Of a stretch of 41,083 bases of DNA, positions 15,047 through 24,400 are shown in pieces. Below the pieces are notes generated by a model that was given only the letters and a program-made list of their open reading frames with translations, did not search any database and was not told where the DNA came from. Position 1 is the stretch's first letter, and the number at the start of each line of letters is the position of its first letter. Location: the IMG/VR virus record IMGVR_UViG_3300032205_000010, positions 1 to 41,083 of that record. The stretch is one strand, 5' to 3'. The position numbers and the translations under genes were made by a program. This DNA comes from a virus.

Positions 15047-16807
15047 ATGGCGAACCGTCTCGACCCCATCAACCTGATGACGTTCACCGGAGGGCTCAAC
15101 CTGCGACGCAACCAGTTCGAGCTGGCCGAAGACGAATCACCCGACCTGCTCAACGTCGACGTCGACCCACGCGGCGGCTTCTTCACCCGCAAGGGCTGGC
15201 AGCGGATGAACATCGAAGACATCGTGCCGATCGACAGCGTGTCCTGGAAGCCGCGCAACGCCTGGTCACACACCCGCGCCGACGGCACGCAGTACACCTA
15301 CGTCGTCAACGGCACGATCGTCTACTGCGCCGACGACAGCGCCCTGTTCACCCCGCTGGTCGGGGTCGTCGCCGACGCCGACGTGCACGGAGCCGACTTC
15401 ACGGCGTGGGGCGACGACATCTACGTGGCCGGTGGCGCGTTCAACAAGAACTACCGCGTCGGTCCGACCCGGGCGGTGACGGTGATGGCCACCGCCACGT
15501 TCTCCGAGATCGACAGCCCGGTCCACAACACGATGCCCGCCTCCGAGTACGTCACCACCCACGGCGGCTACGTGTTCATCGCCGTCACCTCGGAGGCCGA
15601 CGGCAACCACTTCAGCCGGGTGCGCTGGTCCCACCCCGGCTTCCCCGACTGCTTCCGGGCCGACGACTTCATCGACGTCTTCGCTGGTGGCGGCCGGATC
15701 ACCGGGATCATGGCTTACAACGATCACCTGCTGATCTTCAAATCTTCGACAATGTGGGCGCTTTACGGTTATGACGAGGCGTCCTGGCAGCTTGTCCAGG
15801 TGTCGACGAAGATCGGCTGCCCGGCCGTCACGGCGATGACCCGCTCCGAGTCGACGACGTTCTTCTACTCGGCAGCCGACCAGGGCGGCATCTACGCCTA
15901 CCAAGGGTCCACCCCCGTCTACGTCTCCGAAGCGATCCGTCCGGCCTTCGAGGAGACGTTCAACTACACCAACGTGTTCGTGTCGTGGGCGGCGCGCCGC
16001 CTGTGGGTCTCGGTCCCGTGGATCAAAGACATCGGCTCGACCATCGACCCGGCGACCACCTTCGTGTTCGACCCCGACATCGGCAAGGGCGCCTGGACGA
16101 TGTACCGCTCCGAGGTCGGGGCACTCGGACTCGTCGTCGACAACTCCGACATCACCTCGAAGTACCCGATCGCCGTGTTCTGGTCGCTGGTGACGGCCTG
16201 CATGTTGCAGCTCGAATACATCGACGACGCCTACGACGTGATCCTGGAGTCGTACGTGCTGGGCACCGAACGATCGGGCACCGCCAACCCGGACGCCCCG
16301 TTCCTCGTCACCGGCAACGACGAAGACATCTTGATCAACAACGACGCCCTGGTCGGATCTCCGTTCGACAGCTACTACCGCACCAAGTGGTTGCACGCCG
16401 GGTGGCCGGACCGCAAGAAGTCGTGGCGTCGCCCCACCTTCGTGTGCCGCCAGGTGCCTCGCGACACCGACCTGATCGTCGAGACGTACCGCGACTACAA
16501 CGAGACCACGATCGTGCGCAGCCGCACCCTGAAGCTGCGCGCCCAGGGCAGCGCCTACTGGACGTTGGATGGTGCCGCCGACCCGTCCGGTGGCGGCTTC
16601 GACTGGAAGGCGCAAGGCCACGCCGACCCGAGCGGACGCGGCGCCGACTGGGGCTCCGCGCAAGCAGGCAGCAACCTGGTGCGGGCCGGGTCGCAAGGGA
16701 TGGCCAAAGCCATCCAGATGAAGGTGCGTGCCTCCCCGGCCACACCTCGTCAGAAGTGGGGAGTCGACGGCATCGTCGCCAAGATCGTCATGCGGAGGTT
16801 CCGGTAG
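15047..16807 (+). CDS. Tail nozzle / stabilisation protein (beta-propeller-like)
   Basis: 586 residues, ATG immediately after the previous TAG. Opens MTFTGGLNLRRNQFELAED, ESPDLLNVDVDPRGGFFTRK, a signature of T7 gp12- or P22 gp10-like tail proteins that cap the short tail. Repeated blade-like strands follow (GTQYTYVVNGTIVYCADD, ITGIMAYNDHLLIFKSSTMW, STTFFYSAADQGGIYAYQGS). Directly after the adaptor, as in podoviruses. Confidence 0.75.
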   Translation: MANRLDPINLMTFTGGLNLRRNQFELAEDESPDLLNVDVDPRGGFFTRKGWQRMNIEDIVPIDSVSWKPRNAWSHTRADGTQYTYVVNGTIVYCADDSALFTPLVGVVADADVHGADFTAWGDDIYVAGGAFNKNYRVGPTRAVTVMATATFSEIDSPVHNTMPASEYVTTHGGYVFIAVTSEADGNHFSRVRWSHPGFPDCFRADDFIDVFAGGGRITGIMAYNDHLLIFKSSTMWALYGYDEASWQLVQVSTKIGCPAVTAMTRSESTTFFYSAADQGGIYAYQGSTPVYVSEAIRPAFEETFNYTNVFVSWAARRLWVSVPWIKDIGSTIDPATTFVFDPDIGKGAWTMYRSEVGALGLVVDNSDITSKYPIAVFWSLVTACMLQLEYIDDAYDVILESYVLGTERSGTANPDAPFLVTGNDEDILINNDALVGSPFDSYYRTKWLHAGWPDRKKSWRRPTFVCRQVPRDTDLIVETYRDYNETTIVRSRTLKLRAQGSAYWTLDGAADPSGGGFDWKAQGHADPSGRGADWGSAQAGSNLVRAGSQGMAKAIQMKVRASPATPRQKWGVDGIVAKIVMRRFR

Positions 16808-17755
16808 ATGGCTCTCGACCTGCAGTACACGCTGATCAACGACACGCCCGCCGATGCCGGGCCGCCGGAAGCGAACTTCTCGCGCATCGAGCAGTACATC
16901 AACACCGAAGTCATCGACCGGGCCGGGGTCACGGCGATGACCGGACAGTTGAAGCTGATCGGTGACCCGGTCGAAGCGCTCGACGCCGCGCCCAAGCAGT
17001 ACGTCGACACGTTCATCCCGATCGGCAGCATCTTGATGTTCGGCGGCGACAACGCCCCGCCCGGTGGCAAGTGGGCGGTGTGCAACGGGGCCGAATTGGA
17101 GATCGCCACGTACCCGGCGCTGTACGCCATCTACGGCACCAAGTACGGCGGCAGCGCCGGACACTTCAACCTGCCGAACCTGGCGTCGCGCTTCCCGCTC
17201 GGTGTCGGGCCAAGCGACGTGATCGGTACCCCCGGCGGTTCCCGTGACGCCGCGATCGTCAACCACGCCCACCCGATCGACCACACCCACGCCGCCTTCA
17301 CGACCGGCAACGACGCACCCGACCACAACCACGTCGGAGCCGACCACACCCACGGCGACGACCACATGCACACCGGGACCACCGTCGGGGCCAGCGCCCG
17401 CCACACCCACGGCGCCGGACAGTTCAACAACTTCGCGGTGTCGACCCTCAGCGGCAACCAGTCCGGCACCACCGGCGGCGGCTTCCAACTGAACGTCGTC
17501 GCCAACACCGACGTCGACACCCCGGACCACAACCACCCCTTCAGCACCAACTACAAGTCGCAGCAGGGCTTCGGGACCAACACCACCGGAGCCGACCGGG
17601 TGCTGACGTCGGCTGGAGCGAGCGCTCGTCACGCCCACAGCGCGGCGGTCCCCGCCTACGCCGGAGCGTCCGGCACGCCGACCGGTGGGGTGGCGGCAAC
17701 CAACGCCAACCTGCCGCCCTACCTCGTGATCAACTTCATCGTCAGGATCGCCTGA
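16808..17755 (+). CDS. Tail collar-domain protein with His-rich HxH repeats
   Basis: 315 residues. Residues about 75-140 form a phage tail collar domain: PIGSILMFGGDNAPPGGKW, AVCNGAELEIATYPALYAIY, FNLPNLASRFPLGVG. Residues about 150-285 carry many HxH pairs (NHAHP, DHTH, DHNH, DHMH, RHTH, DHNHP, RHAH). In T4 gp12 such pairs bind metal in a trimeric needle; the same is likely here. It ends in NLPPYLVINFIVRIA, the usual close of this family. Likely short fibre or tip protein. Confidence 0.85.
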   Translation: MALDLQYTLINDTPADAGPPEANFSRIEQYINTEVIDRAGVTAMTGQLKLIGDPVEALDAAPKQYVDTFIPIGSILMFGGDNAPPGGKWAVCNGAELEIATYPALYAIYGTKYGGSAGHFNLPNLASRFPLGVGPSDVIGTPGGSRDAAIVNHAHPIDHTHAAFTTGNDAPDHNHVGADHTHGDDHMHTGTTVGASARHTHGAGQFNNFAVSTLSGNQSGTTGGGFQLNVVANTDVDTPDHNHPFSTNYKSQQGFGTNTTGADRVLTSAGASARHAHSAAVPAYAGASGTPTGGVAATNANLPPYLVINFIVRIA

Positions 17756-17756
17756 G

Positions 17757-18215
17757 ATGGCCCTGTCGGGATACGGCGTTGCCGACGGGGCCGGATACGA
17801 CCAGCAGGCCAACGACCTGCAGTACCGCTACAACACCGACAAGTCGGCCAACGCCTACGGTCGCTTCCTGTCGCAGCAGCGGGGCAACCGCACCCTGGCT
17901 GACCTCAGCCAAGGGTTCCAGCGGGGGCTCCCCGGTTTCAAAGCCTCGTTCGGTCAGCGCGGTCTGAGCGGTCCCGGCGTGCGCAGCGGCTCGATGCAAC
18001 GTTCGATGCAGAACTATCTCGGCGACTACGCCCGCGACTACGGCCGGGCCGCGCAGGACGCCACGCAGGAAGCGCAGAACTACGACTTGCAGTCGGCCCA
18101 GCTCGATGCGTACTTGAACAGCAGCCTCGCCGGTCTGCAAGCCCAGAAGCAGACCGACATCGCCAACGCGGCGCTCGCCATCGAGGCGTTGCGGCCGTAC
18201 CTCGGAGGAACCTGA
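17757..18215 (+). CDS. Internal virion protein A (small, helical)
   Basis: 152 residues, rich in Gln, Ala, Tyr and Asp (AGYDQQANDLQYRYNTDKSA, AAQDATQEAQNYDLQSAQLD). Predicted helical with no membrane segment. First of four adjacent genes between collar and fibres, the position of ejection proteins in podoviruses; no sequence family recognised. Confidence 0.6.
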   Translation: MALSGYGVADGAGYDQQANDLQYRYNTDKSANAYGRFLSQQRGNRTLADLSQGFQRGLPGFKASFGQRGLSGPGVRSGSMQRSMQNYLGDYARDYGRAAQDATQEAQNYDLQSAQLDAYLNSSLAGLQAQKQTDIANAALAIEALRPYLGGT

Positions 18216-19378
18216 TGACCACCGGTCAGTCCGCCACCTCGATCCGCAACAGCCTGTCGAACGTCAACAACACGTGGGGTGACCAGGCCGACGCAGCAGC
18301 CGCCAGGCGGGTCGCGGCCGACGCCCAGGCCAAAGGGATCAACCCGTACACGTCGCAGTACAGCAGGCCGGGGGCCCCGCCGATCTACAACCCGAACGTC
18401 GTCTCCAACGCCGTGCCCGGTCAGGGTGCCGGAACGGTGGGGATCAACCGGGCCAACAACATCAGCAACCTGGCGTCCAGCATCGCGGGCCGGGCACCGA
18501 CCGTGGCCCGCCCTGGCATCAGCGGAACGTCCACCTCCACCGCCGTTCGCCGGGGAGGGGGCGGCGGTGGAGGTGGCGGGGCCGTCGCCGCTCCGAAGCT
18601 GTCGCAGGCCCAGCTCGACTGGATGGCGTCGCTGCTGAAATCCGCCGGACCGCAGGCGTTGACCGCCAACACCCTCGACCTGCCCGACTACCAGGCGTAC
18701 GCCTACGCGGCATTCGACCCGTCGATGTACAACCAGTTGCAGGGCTCGTTCGATCAGGCCGTGCAGATGGACCGCAACACGGCGACCCAGTCGTACGGCG
18801 ACCTCACCAACTGGCTGAACCAGAACCAGACCAACGCCTTCAACAACGGCAACAACAGCTACGCCCAGGCGGACCCGCAGCAGCAGGCGATGGCCCGGAT
18901 GCTGCAGGACCAAGGTGTCAACGCGGCGTCGAACCCCGGCTTCCAGTCCTCGGTGCAGGGGGCGGCGGCAGGCAACGCGGCGTTCGACAACCTGTGGCGG
19001 GTACTCGGCGCCAACGAGGACACTGCCAACCGCAACCGTCTCGGCAACGTGCAGCAGCAGGCCGCGCAGACCCAGAACGGCCTCAACGTGGCCGCCTTGC
19101 AGGGCACCACCGGGATCGGGTTGCAGCGATCGCAGGCCCAGGCCGCCTACCAGACCCAGCTCCAGCAGATGCAGCGCGAAGACTGGCAGGCCCAGCAGCA
19201 GGCGTTGCAGCAGGAAGCGCTGGCCAACTGGCAACGAGCCAACGAGGTGCAGGACACGAACTCGACGAACATCAACTCGTACCGCAACTCGGAGCTGCAG
19301 TCGCTGCTCGGATTGCTGCCCAGCCTGGCCGGTAACCCGGCTGCGCTGCCGTCGCTGCAGGCACTGGGGCTGGCATGA
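18215..19378 (+). CDS. Internal virion protein B (Gln/Asn-rich, coiled coil)
   Basis: 387 residues, overlapping the previous stop by one base. A Gly run near residue 112 separates a polar N-terminus from a long Gln/Asn/Ala helical part (QLQQMQREDWQAQQQALQQE). Composition fits podoviral core/ejection proteins, which pass through the tail and form a channel across the cell wall. No enzymatic motif visible. Confidence 0.6.
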   Translation: MTTGQSATSIRNSLSNVNNTWGDQADAAAARRVAADAQAKGINPYTSQYSRPGAPPIYNPNVVSNAVPGQGAGTVGINRANNISNLASSIAGRAPTVARPGISGTSTSTAVRRGGGGGGGGGAVAAPKLSQAQLDWMASLLKSAGPQALTANTLDLPDYQAYAYAAFDPSMYNQLQGSFDQAVQMDRNTATQSYGDLTNWLNQNQTNAFNNGNNSYAQADPQQQAMARMLQDQGVNAASNPGFQSSVQGAAAGNAAFDNLWRVLGANEDTANRNRLGNVQQQAAQTQNGLNVAALQGTTGIGLQRSQAQAAYQTQLQQMQREDWQAQQQALQQEALANWQRANEVQDTNSTNINSYRNSELQSLLGLLPSLAGNPAALPSLQALGLA

Positions 19379-21492
19379 GCACCCAGAGCGACCTCCAGGA
19401 TCTGGCCGACTACATCACGTCGCTGCCGCCCGACCAGCAGGCCGAGGCGATGTCGAACCTCAACTTGATGAACGCCAACCAGGTGCCGTACTCGTTCCAA
19501 GGTGCGTACCAGCCGGAGCTTGACGCATCGAACCTGGAGTCCGCCCAGTACGGCGGGAGCTACAACATCCCGCAGCTCACCACCAAGGGCAAGGTCGACC
19601 CCCGCGACTTGACCCAGGTGGGCCAGTCGGTCACGTTGGCCAAGAACCGGGAAGGTCTGCTCGCCGACAAGGTGCTGCAGATGCAGGCCGGACCCGGTGC
19701 GTACGGTGCCGGAGCGTTCGACCCGACCGTCACCTACAAGGGCAACACGGTCGACTTCCCCGGCGAGCGGGCGCTCCAGGCGTACGCCGGGACCAAGGGC
19801 TGGCAGGGCTTCATGGCCAAGCGGATGCTCGGCCAGACCTCGACCGGGGTGCGTGAATCGCCGAGCGAAGCGTGGGCCAACCTCCAGGCGTACATCGATT
19901 CGCCATCGAAGACGGATGCCGAAACGAAGGACAAGGACGCCTTGAAGGCGTCGCTGGTTCCGTCCAACGCAGGCAGCGGAGACCCGGTGCAGGCCGCGGC
20001 GGCTGCCGCGTTGGGCGTCACCTCGAACTCGGCGTCGCCCTACAACATCGCCGCCATGCAGTCGTGGGCCAACGATCGCTACGCCGATCTGATCAAGGAC
20101 CGCCCCCGCGAATCGCTGTTCCAGGACCCCAAGACCGGTGCGTACTACGACCAGGCGCCGGAGACGACGCCGTCGGCGCAGGCCAAATGGTTCCAGGATC
20201 AAGGCCTCGACCTGCCCACCGACAGCTACGCCGACCCCGTCTATCAGGAGCGGATCCTCAACGCCGCCGATCCGAACCGGCTCGTCAACAACCAGCAGGC
20301 GATGCAGGACTACGGGATGTCGGGGGCGGTCACGCAGGCCGCCAACAAGGGGGCGGCCGGTCTCGGCTCCGCCTACGAAGACATGCTGCGCCAGATGCGG
20401 GAAGAAGGTACGCAGCGGGCGGCGTACATCACCGGCAACCAGGCGGCCGTCGCCCAAGGTGACCCGAACGCCTGGTGGAAGCAGGGCCAGCCCGATCAGC
20501 TCGCGGCCGCCATGCCGCCAGCGCAGCCGATGTCGCCGAACCCCGCCCAGTTGTTCGGGCGGATGACACCGGACCAGGCGGCAGCCGCGCTGGCCCAGAT
20601 GCAGCAGGCGACCGGCGGGTCCAACATCGGGGCGGGCTACACCCAGCCGGGGGTGGTGTCGTCCCCCAGCTTCATCAACCGCCAGCCGCAGGGCGGGATC
20701 ATGTTCAACTCCCGCGTCGGCAACGTGCCCCGACCGATGCCGGGTGTTCCGACGCCGACGTTCAACACGGGGGCGCCGCCCGCTGCGCTGCCGACCCAGG
20801 TGCCGGAGACGCAGATGGTCCGCCAGTCGATCGACGCTCCTGGCTTCCACCACGACCCGGTCACCGGGTTGGTGTCGAATGGCTGGCGTCTCGTCGATGT
20901 GCCGACCCAGGTGCCGTCAACGAAGACGACGGCCGAGACGATGGCGCGGACCCCGCCCCCGGTCCCGGCCCAGTTGCCGAGCGCCGGGCAGTCGTTCGGT
21001 CCGCAGGCCCAGGTGCCGTCCGCCGATCAGCTCGGCTCGGCCTGGGACAAAGAGTTCGCGGGCTACTCGCAGCTCACGCCGGGCGGCGCTGCCCCGGTGT
21101 TCGACTTCGGTGGCAGCCAGCAGAGCAACGCCAAGATGCAAGACGTCATCAACCAGCTCACCAAGGCGGGGGGGCGTACCGGCACAGCGAAGTTCTCGTT
21201 CCAGGGTCGCCAAGGCGAAGCGCAGCCCGGTTCCCGGGTCGTTCGCAACACGCAGAGCAACGCCGATGCGCTCGGCAAGGCGTACAACGCGGCCCGCAAG
21301 CAGGCCACCGCCGCCTACGGCAACCAGTTCACCCAAGGCATGGCGACCGGGGGCGGGCAGTCGGCAACCTATCTCGACGACTACCGCAAGGAGTTGGCGA
21401 TGCGGTCGCTGGCTCAGCAGGGACGCACCCCGCTGAACGATGAGATCATGCAGCGCCGTCTGCTGCTGAACAGCCTGGGGTTGTACAGCTAG
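19375..21492 (+). CDS. Internal virion protein C
   Basis: 705 residues, ATGA overlap with the gene before. Helical polar start (DLADYITSLPPDQQAEAMSN), a Pro/Gln-rich middle (about 380-570) and another helical end (DYRKELAMRSLAQQGRTPLN). No lysozyme or protease motif seen. Assigned to the ejection group by size, composition and neighbours. Confidence 0.55.
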   Translation: MSTQSDLQDLADYITSLPPDQQAEAMSNLNLMNANQVPYSFQGAYQPELDASNLESAQYGGSYNIPQLTTKGKVDPRDLTQVGQSVTLAKNREGLLADKVLQMQAGPGAYGAGAFDPTVTYKGNTVDFPGERALQAYAGTKGWQGFMAKRMLGQTSTGVRESPSEAWANLQAYIDSPSKTDAETKDKDALKASLVPSNAGSGDPVQAAAAAALGVTSNSASPYNIAAMQSWANDRYADLIKDRPRESLFQDPKTGAYYDQAPETTPSAQAKWFQDQGLDLPTDSYADPVYQERILNAADPNRLVNNQQAMQDYGMSGAVTQAANKGAAGLGSAYEDMLRQMREEGTQRAAYITGNQAAVAQGDPNAWWKQGQPDQLAAAMPPAQPMSPNPAQLFGRMTPDQAAAALAQMQQATGGSNIGAGYTQPGVVSSPSFINRQPQGGIMFNSRVGNVPRPMPGVPTPTFNTGAPPAALPTQVPETQMVRQSIDAPGFHHDPVTGLVSNGWRLVDVPTQVPSTKTTAETMARTPPPVPAQLPSAGQSFGPQAQVPSADQLGSAWDKEFAGYSQLTPGGAAPVFDFGGSQQSNAKMQDVINQLTKAGGRTGTAKFSFQGRQGEAQPGSRVVRNTQSNADALGKAYNAARKQATAAYGNQFTQGMATGGGQSATYLDDYRKELAMRSLAQQGRTPLNDEIMQRRLLLNSLGLYS

Positions 21493-24400
21493 TGCCTCCG
21501 TTCCTGGAGTCGATCCGGGTCGCCCCACAGCGGCCGCTGGGCGTACAGGTGTACGCACCGAACGGTCGACCGCTGCCCGCCCAGTACCGGGTGGCACCCC
21601 CGCAACGTCAGGCCGCACCGACGCGACGCACCGGGCAGCGCCGACCGAAAGAGCAGGGACCCGGGGGAGGGCAGGGCTTCGACATGGCCGCGGTCGACGC
21701 CGCGATCGAAGCGGGCCGCCAGGTCAACGCCCAGAAGGCAGCCCAACACAAGGCCGAGCAGTCCCAGCCGTTCTGGAAGAAAGGGATCGGCGAAGTCCTC
21801 GGCAACCCGGTGGTGCAAGGTGCTCTGTTCCCGCTCGGCCTGTTGTCGATCGGTGGCAAGGCCGTCACGCTGGCCCGCTCCGAGGCAGCCCAGCACCTGC
21901 CGGAAGGCGCCGAACAGTTCATCGACAAGCTCGTCCAGATCGGGCTGCACCAGCCGATGCAGACCAGGGCGTACACCGAGACCGATGCCCAAGGGAACCG
22001 TCAGCTCCGCAACGCCAACATGCTGCAGAATCCGTTGGGATCCATCGACGAGGCCCGGGCCCGGGCCGACAAGTCGTCGAACTGGGGCAAGCTGGCCCCT
22101 CGCTCCGACTACGGCACCGGCAAGGTGCAGGTCTCGCTCGGCAACGACTGGCTCGATCGTCTCCAAGGGTTCTCCGGTGACGTCGCCTCCGATCCGCTGA
22201 CCTACATCACGGCCGGTGGCAGCCGGGCCACGATGCTCGACCGCGCCGCCGAGGCAGCTACACGTGTAGCTCGGACCGAAGAAGCGTTGAACCTGGCGTC
22301 GAAGGCCGGGCGCCCCGCCGAGGAGATCGCTGGGATCACCGAGGAACTCGACCAGGCCCGCAAGGCCGCCGAGTTCGCCAAGGATCTGCCGCCCGTGCGG
22401 GGCTCGATGCCGCTGCCCCACACCCGGGCCGAACGCATGTCGGTCGCCGCCGAGTGGGTCAAGAACCTGCCTGCCGAACAGTTCAAGTCACTCGAAGGTG
22501 AGATCCAGAAGGGGGTCAGCCGCGGCTTCCTGGCGATGTCACCCGAGGCACGCGATGCCCTCGGCATCGAGAAGGCCGGGCTGCGGATCCGCGGCTTCAA
22601 CACCCGCATCCCCGGCACCAGCCTCATCGGTGAAGGTGTCGGTGAGATCGGCAGCCGGGTGCGCCAAGGGCTCAACGCCCTGCCCGGCGAAGAGTCGAAG
22701 CTCCGCAACATCCGGGTGCCGAAGGGCTACGAGGAAGCAACCAACGTGCTCGGTCGGGAGCGCCCCGGCGACGTGTTCCTGGCTGCCACCGACGTGCTGG
22801 CACGCGAGTCGGCCCGCGCTGGTGAAGGCGGGTTCGTGTCGCGGGCCAACCGGGTGCTCACCAGCGGCATCCGCAAAGCGTTCAAAGGTGTATCGACCGA
22901 CGGTCGTCGAGCGTTACTCGAAGAGGCCGAACGGGACGCCCAGCCGAACGCCGTCAACGAGATCTTCAGCCGCATCCTCGACACGTACAAGCGGGCCACC
23001 GGTCGGACCCTCGACCCGGCGTACCTGCGCAACCCCGATACCTACGTGCCACACATCTTGGAGCCAGGGTTCCGCCGCCACCTCAAAGCGGTGCTCGCTT
23101 CGGGCGGGGACGAGGCGAAGGTCGCCGAGGCGTACAAGAAGGCAGCCGGGTTCGCCACTGTCGACCTGTTGGAGTCGTCCGGCTTCCTGGAAAGCGGACG
23201 CCGCCTCGACGTCAACGCCGACGGCACGGCCCGCACCTTGAAGCTGGGCGGTCGCGAGGTGGTGATCGACGACGCCACGATCGGTGGGCTCAACAACAAC
23301 CAGACGCTGAAGGATGCCTTCCCCTCCTACAAGGGGAAGTTCTACATGGACGACCCGGCGACGATCGCCGAGGCGTACGTCGGTTCCCTCAAGAAGCAGG
23401 CCGGGCGCGACGCCGCGGTGAAGGCCCTCGTCGACTCCGGCAACCCGCACGTCGCCACGCTGACCGGCGATCTGGAAGCGACTTGGAAGGCGATGAACGA
23501 GGCGCTGGCTCAGCAGGGCGCGGTGCCGTTGACGTCGACGATGCGGGCCGGGTACACACCCGGCGTCAACGTCCCGCCGGTCCCGGCCGCACCTCCGGTG
23601 CCGGGCGGTGCCGAGGACGCGGCCAACCGGGCCTTCCATGCCGCGGCCCCCGAAGCCATGGCGGCGGCCGCCACCCCGGAGGAAGCGGCCGCGCTGGCCT
23701 CCGAGGTGGCGGCCACCCCACAGCCGTTGACGCCGATCGACCCGAACGAGTTCTTCAAGACCACCAAGAACAAGGCGGCGACCCAGGAGCAGACCAACTT
23801 CCTGCTGGGACAGGGCAAGAAGTACGCCCGTGCGGCCCGCAAGGACGTCACCGAGACGGTCGAAGCCACCCGCGAAGCCCTGTCCGGGCTGCGCGACGAC
23901 ATGACGAAAGGGATCCGCGGCTCGATCGACGACGCCAAGGAGGCGTTGAAGCCGATCAACGCCCGGATCAAGAACTACGCCAAGATCATCGAGGACTTCG
24001 GACCGTTGACCGCCGACAACGAGGCCGAGGTGTCGAGCCTGCTGGCCAACGTCGACCAACAGATCCTCGACACCGAACGCGAACTGAAGACGAAGTCGGC
24101 GGTGTGGAAGGGCCGTTCGACGAAGGCGCAGAACGAGCTGGAGCGCGACCTGTACGGCCAGCTCCGCGAGCTGAAAGCGGTGCGTGAGAAGGCCGAGCAG
24201 AAGCTGAACGAGGCGTCAGCGCGGATCGCCGAGAACGTCGGCAACCGGGCCGCCGAGCTGAACCGTCCGGTCGCTGAAGCACAGGCTCGCCTGTTCAAGA
24301 AGGAGGCGCGGTTCGTCGCCGAGAACGGACCGGCGCCGTTCCAGCCCAGCGACATCGAGTGGGCCAACGACCACATCGCCCAGCGCAAAGCGAACCTGGA

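Noticed and set aside
16555-16660. Short tandem-looking GG-DW-AQG units in the nozzle protein
   Set aside because: Only two imperfect copies (DPSGGGFDWKAQG and DPSGRGADWGSAQ); too few to call a repeat array.
15266-17812. 848-residue reading frame on the minus strand
   Set aside because: Fully antisense to nozzle and collar genes, Val/Arg/Gly/His-rich composition typical of shadow frames in GC-rich DNA, and no ribosome site.
22256-22271. Attachment site (attP)
   Set aside because: No integrase gene and the sequence is one of eight repeats, not a unique core.
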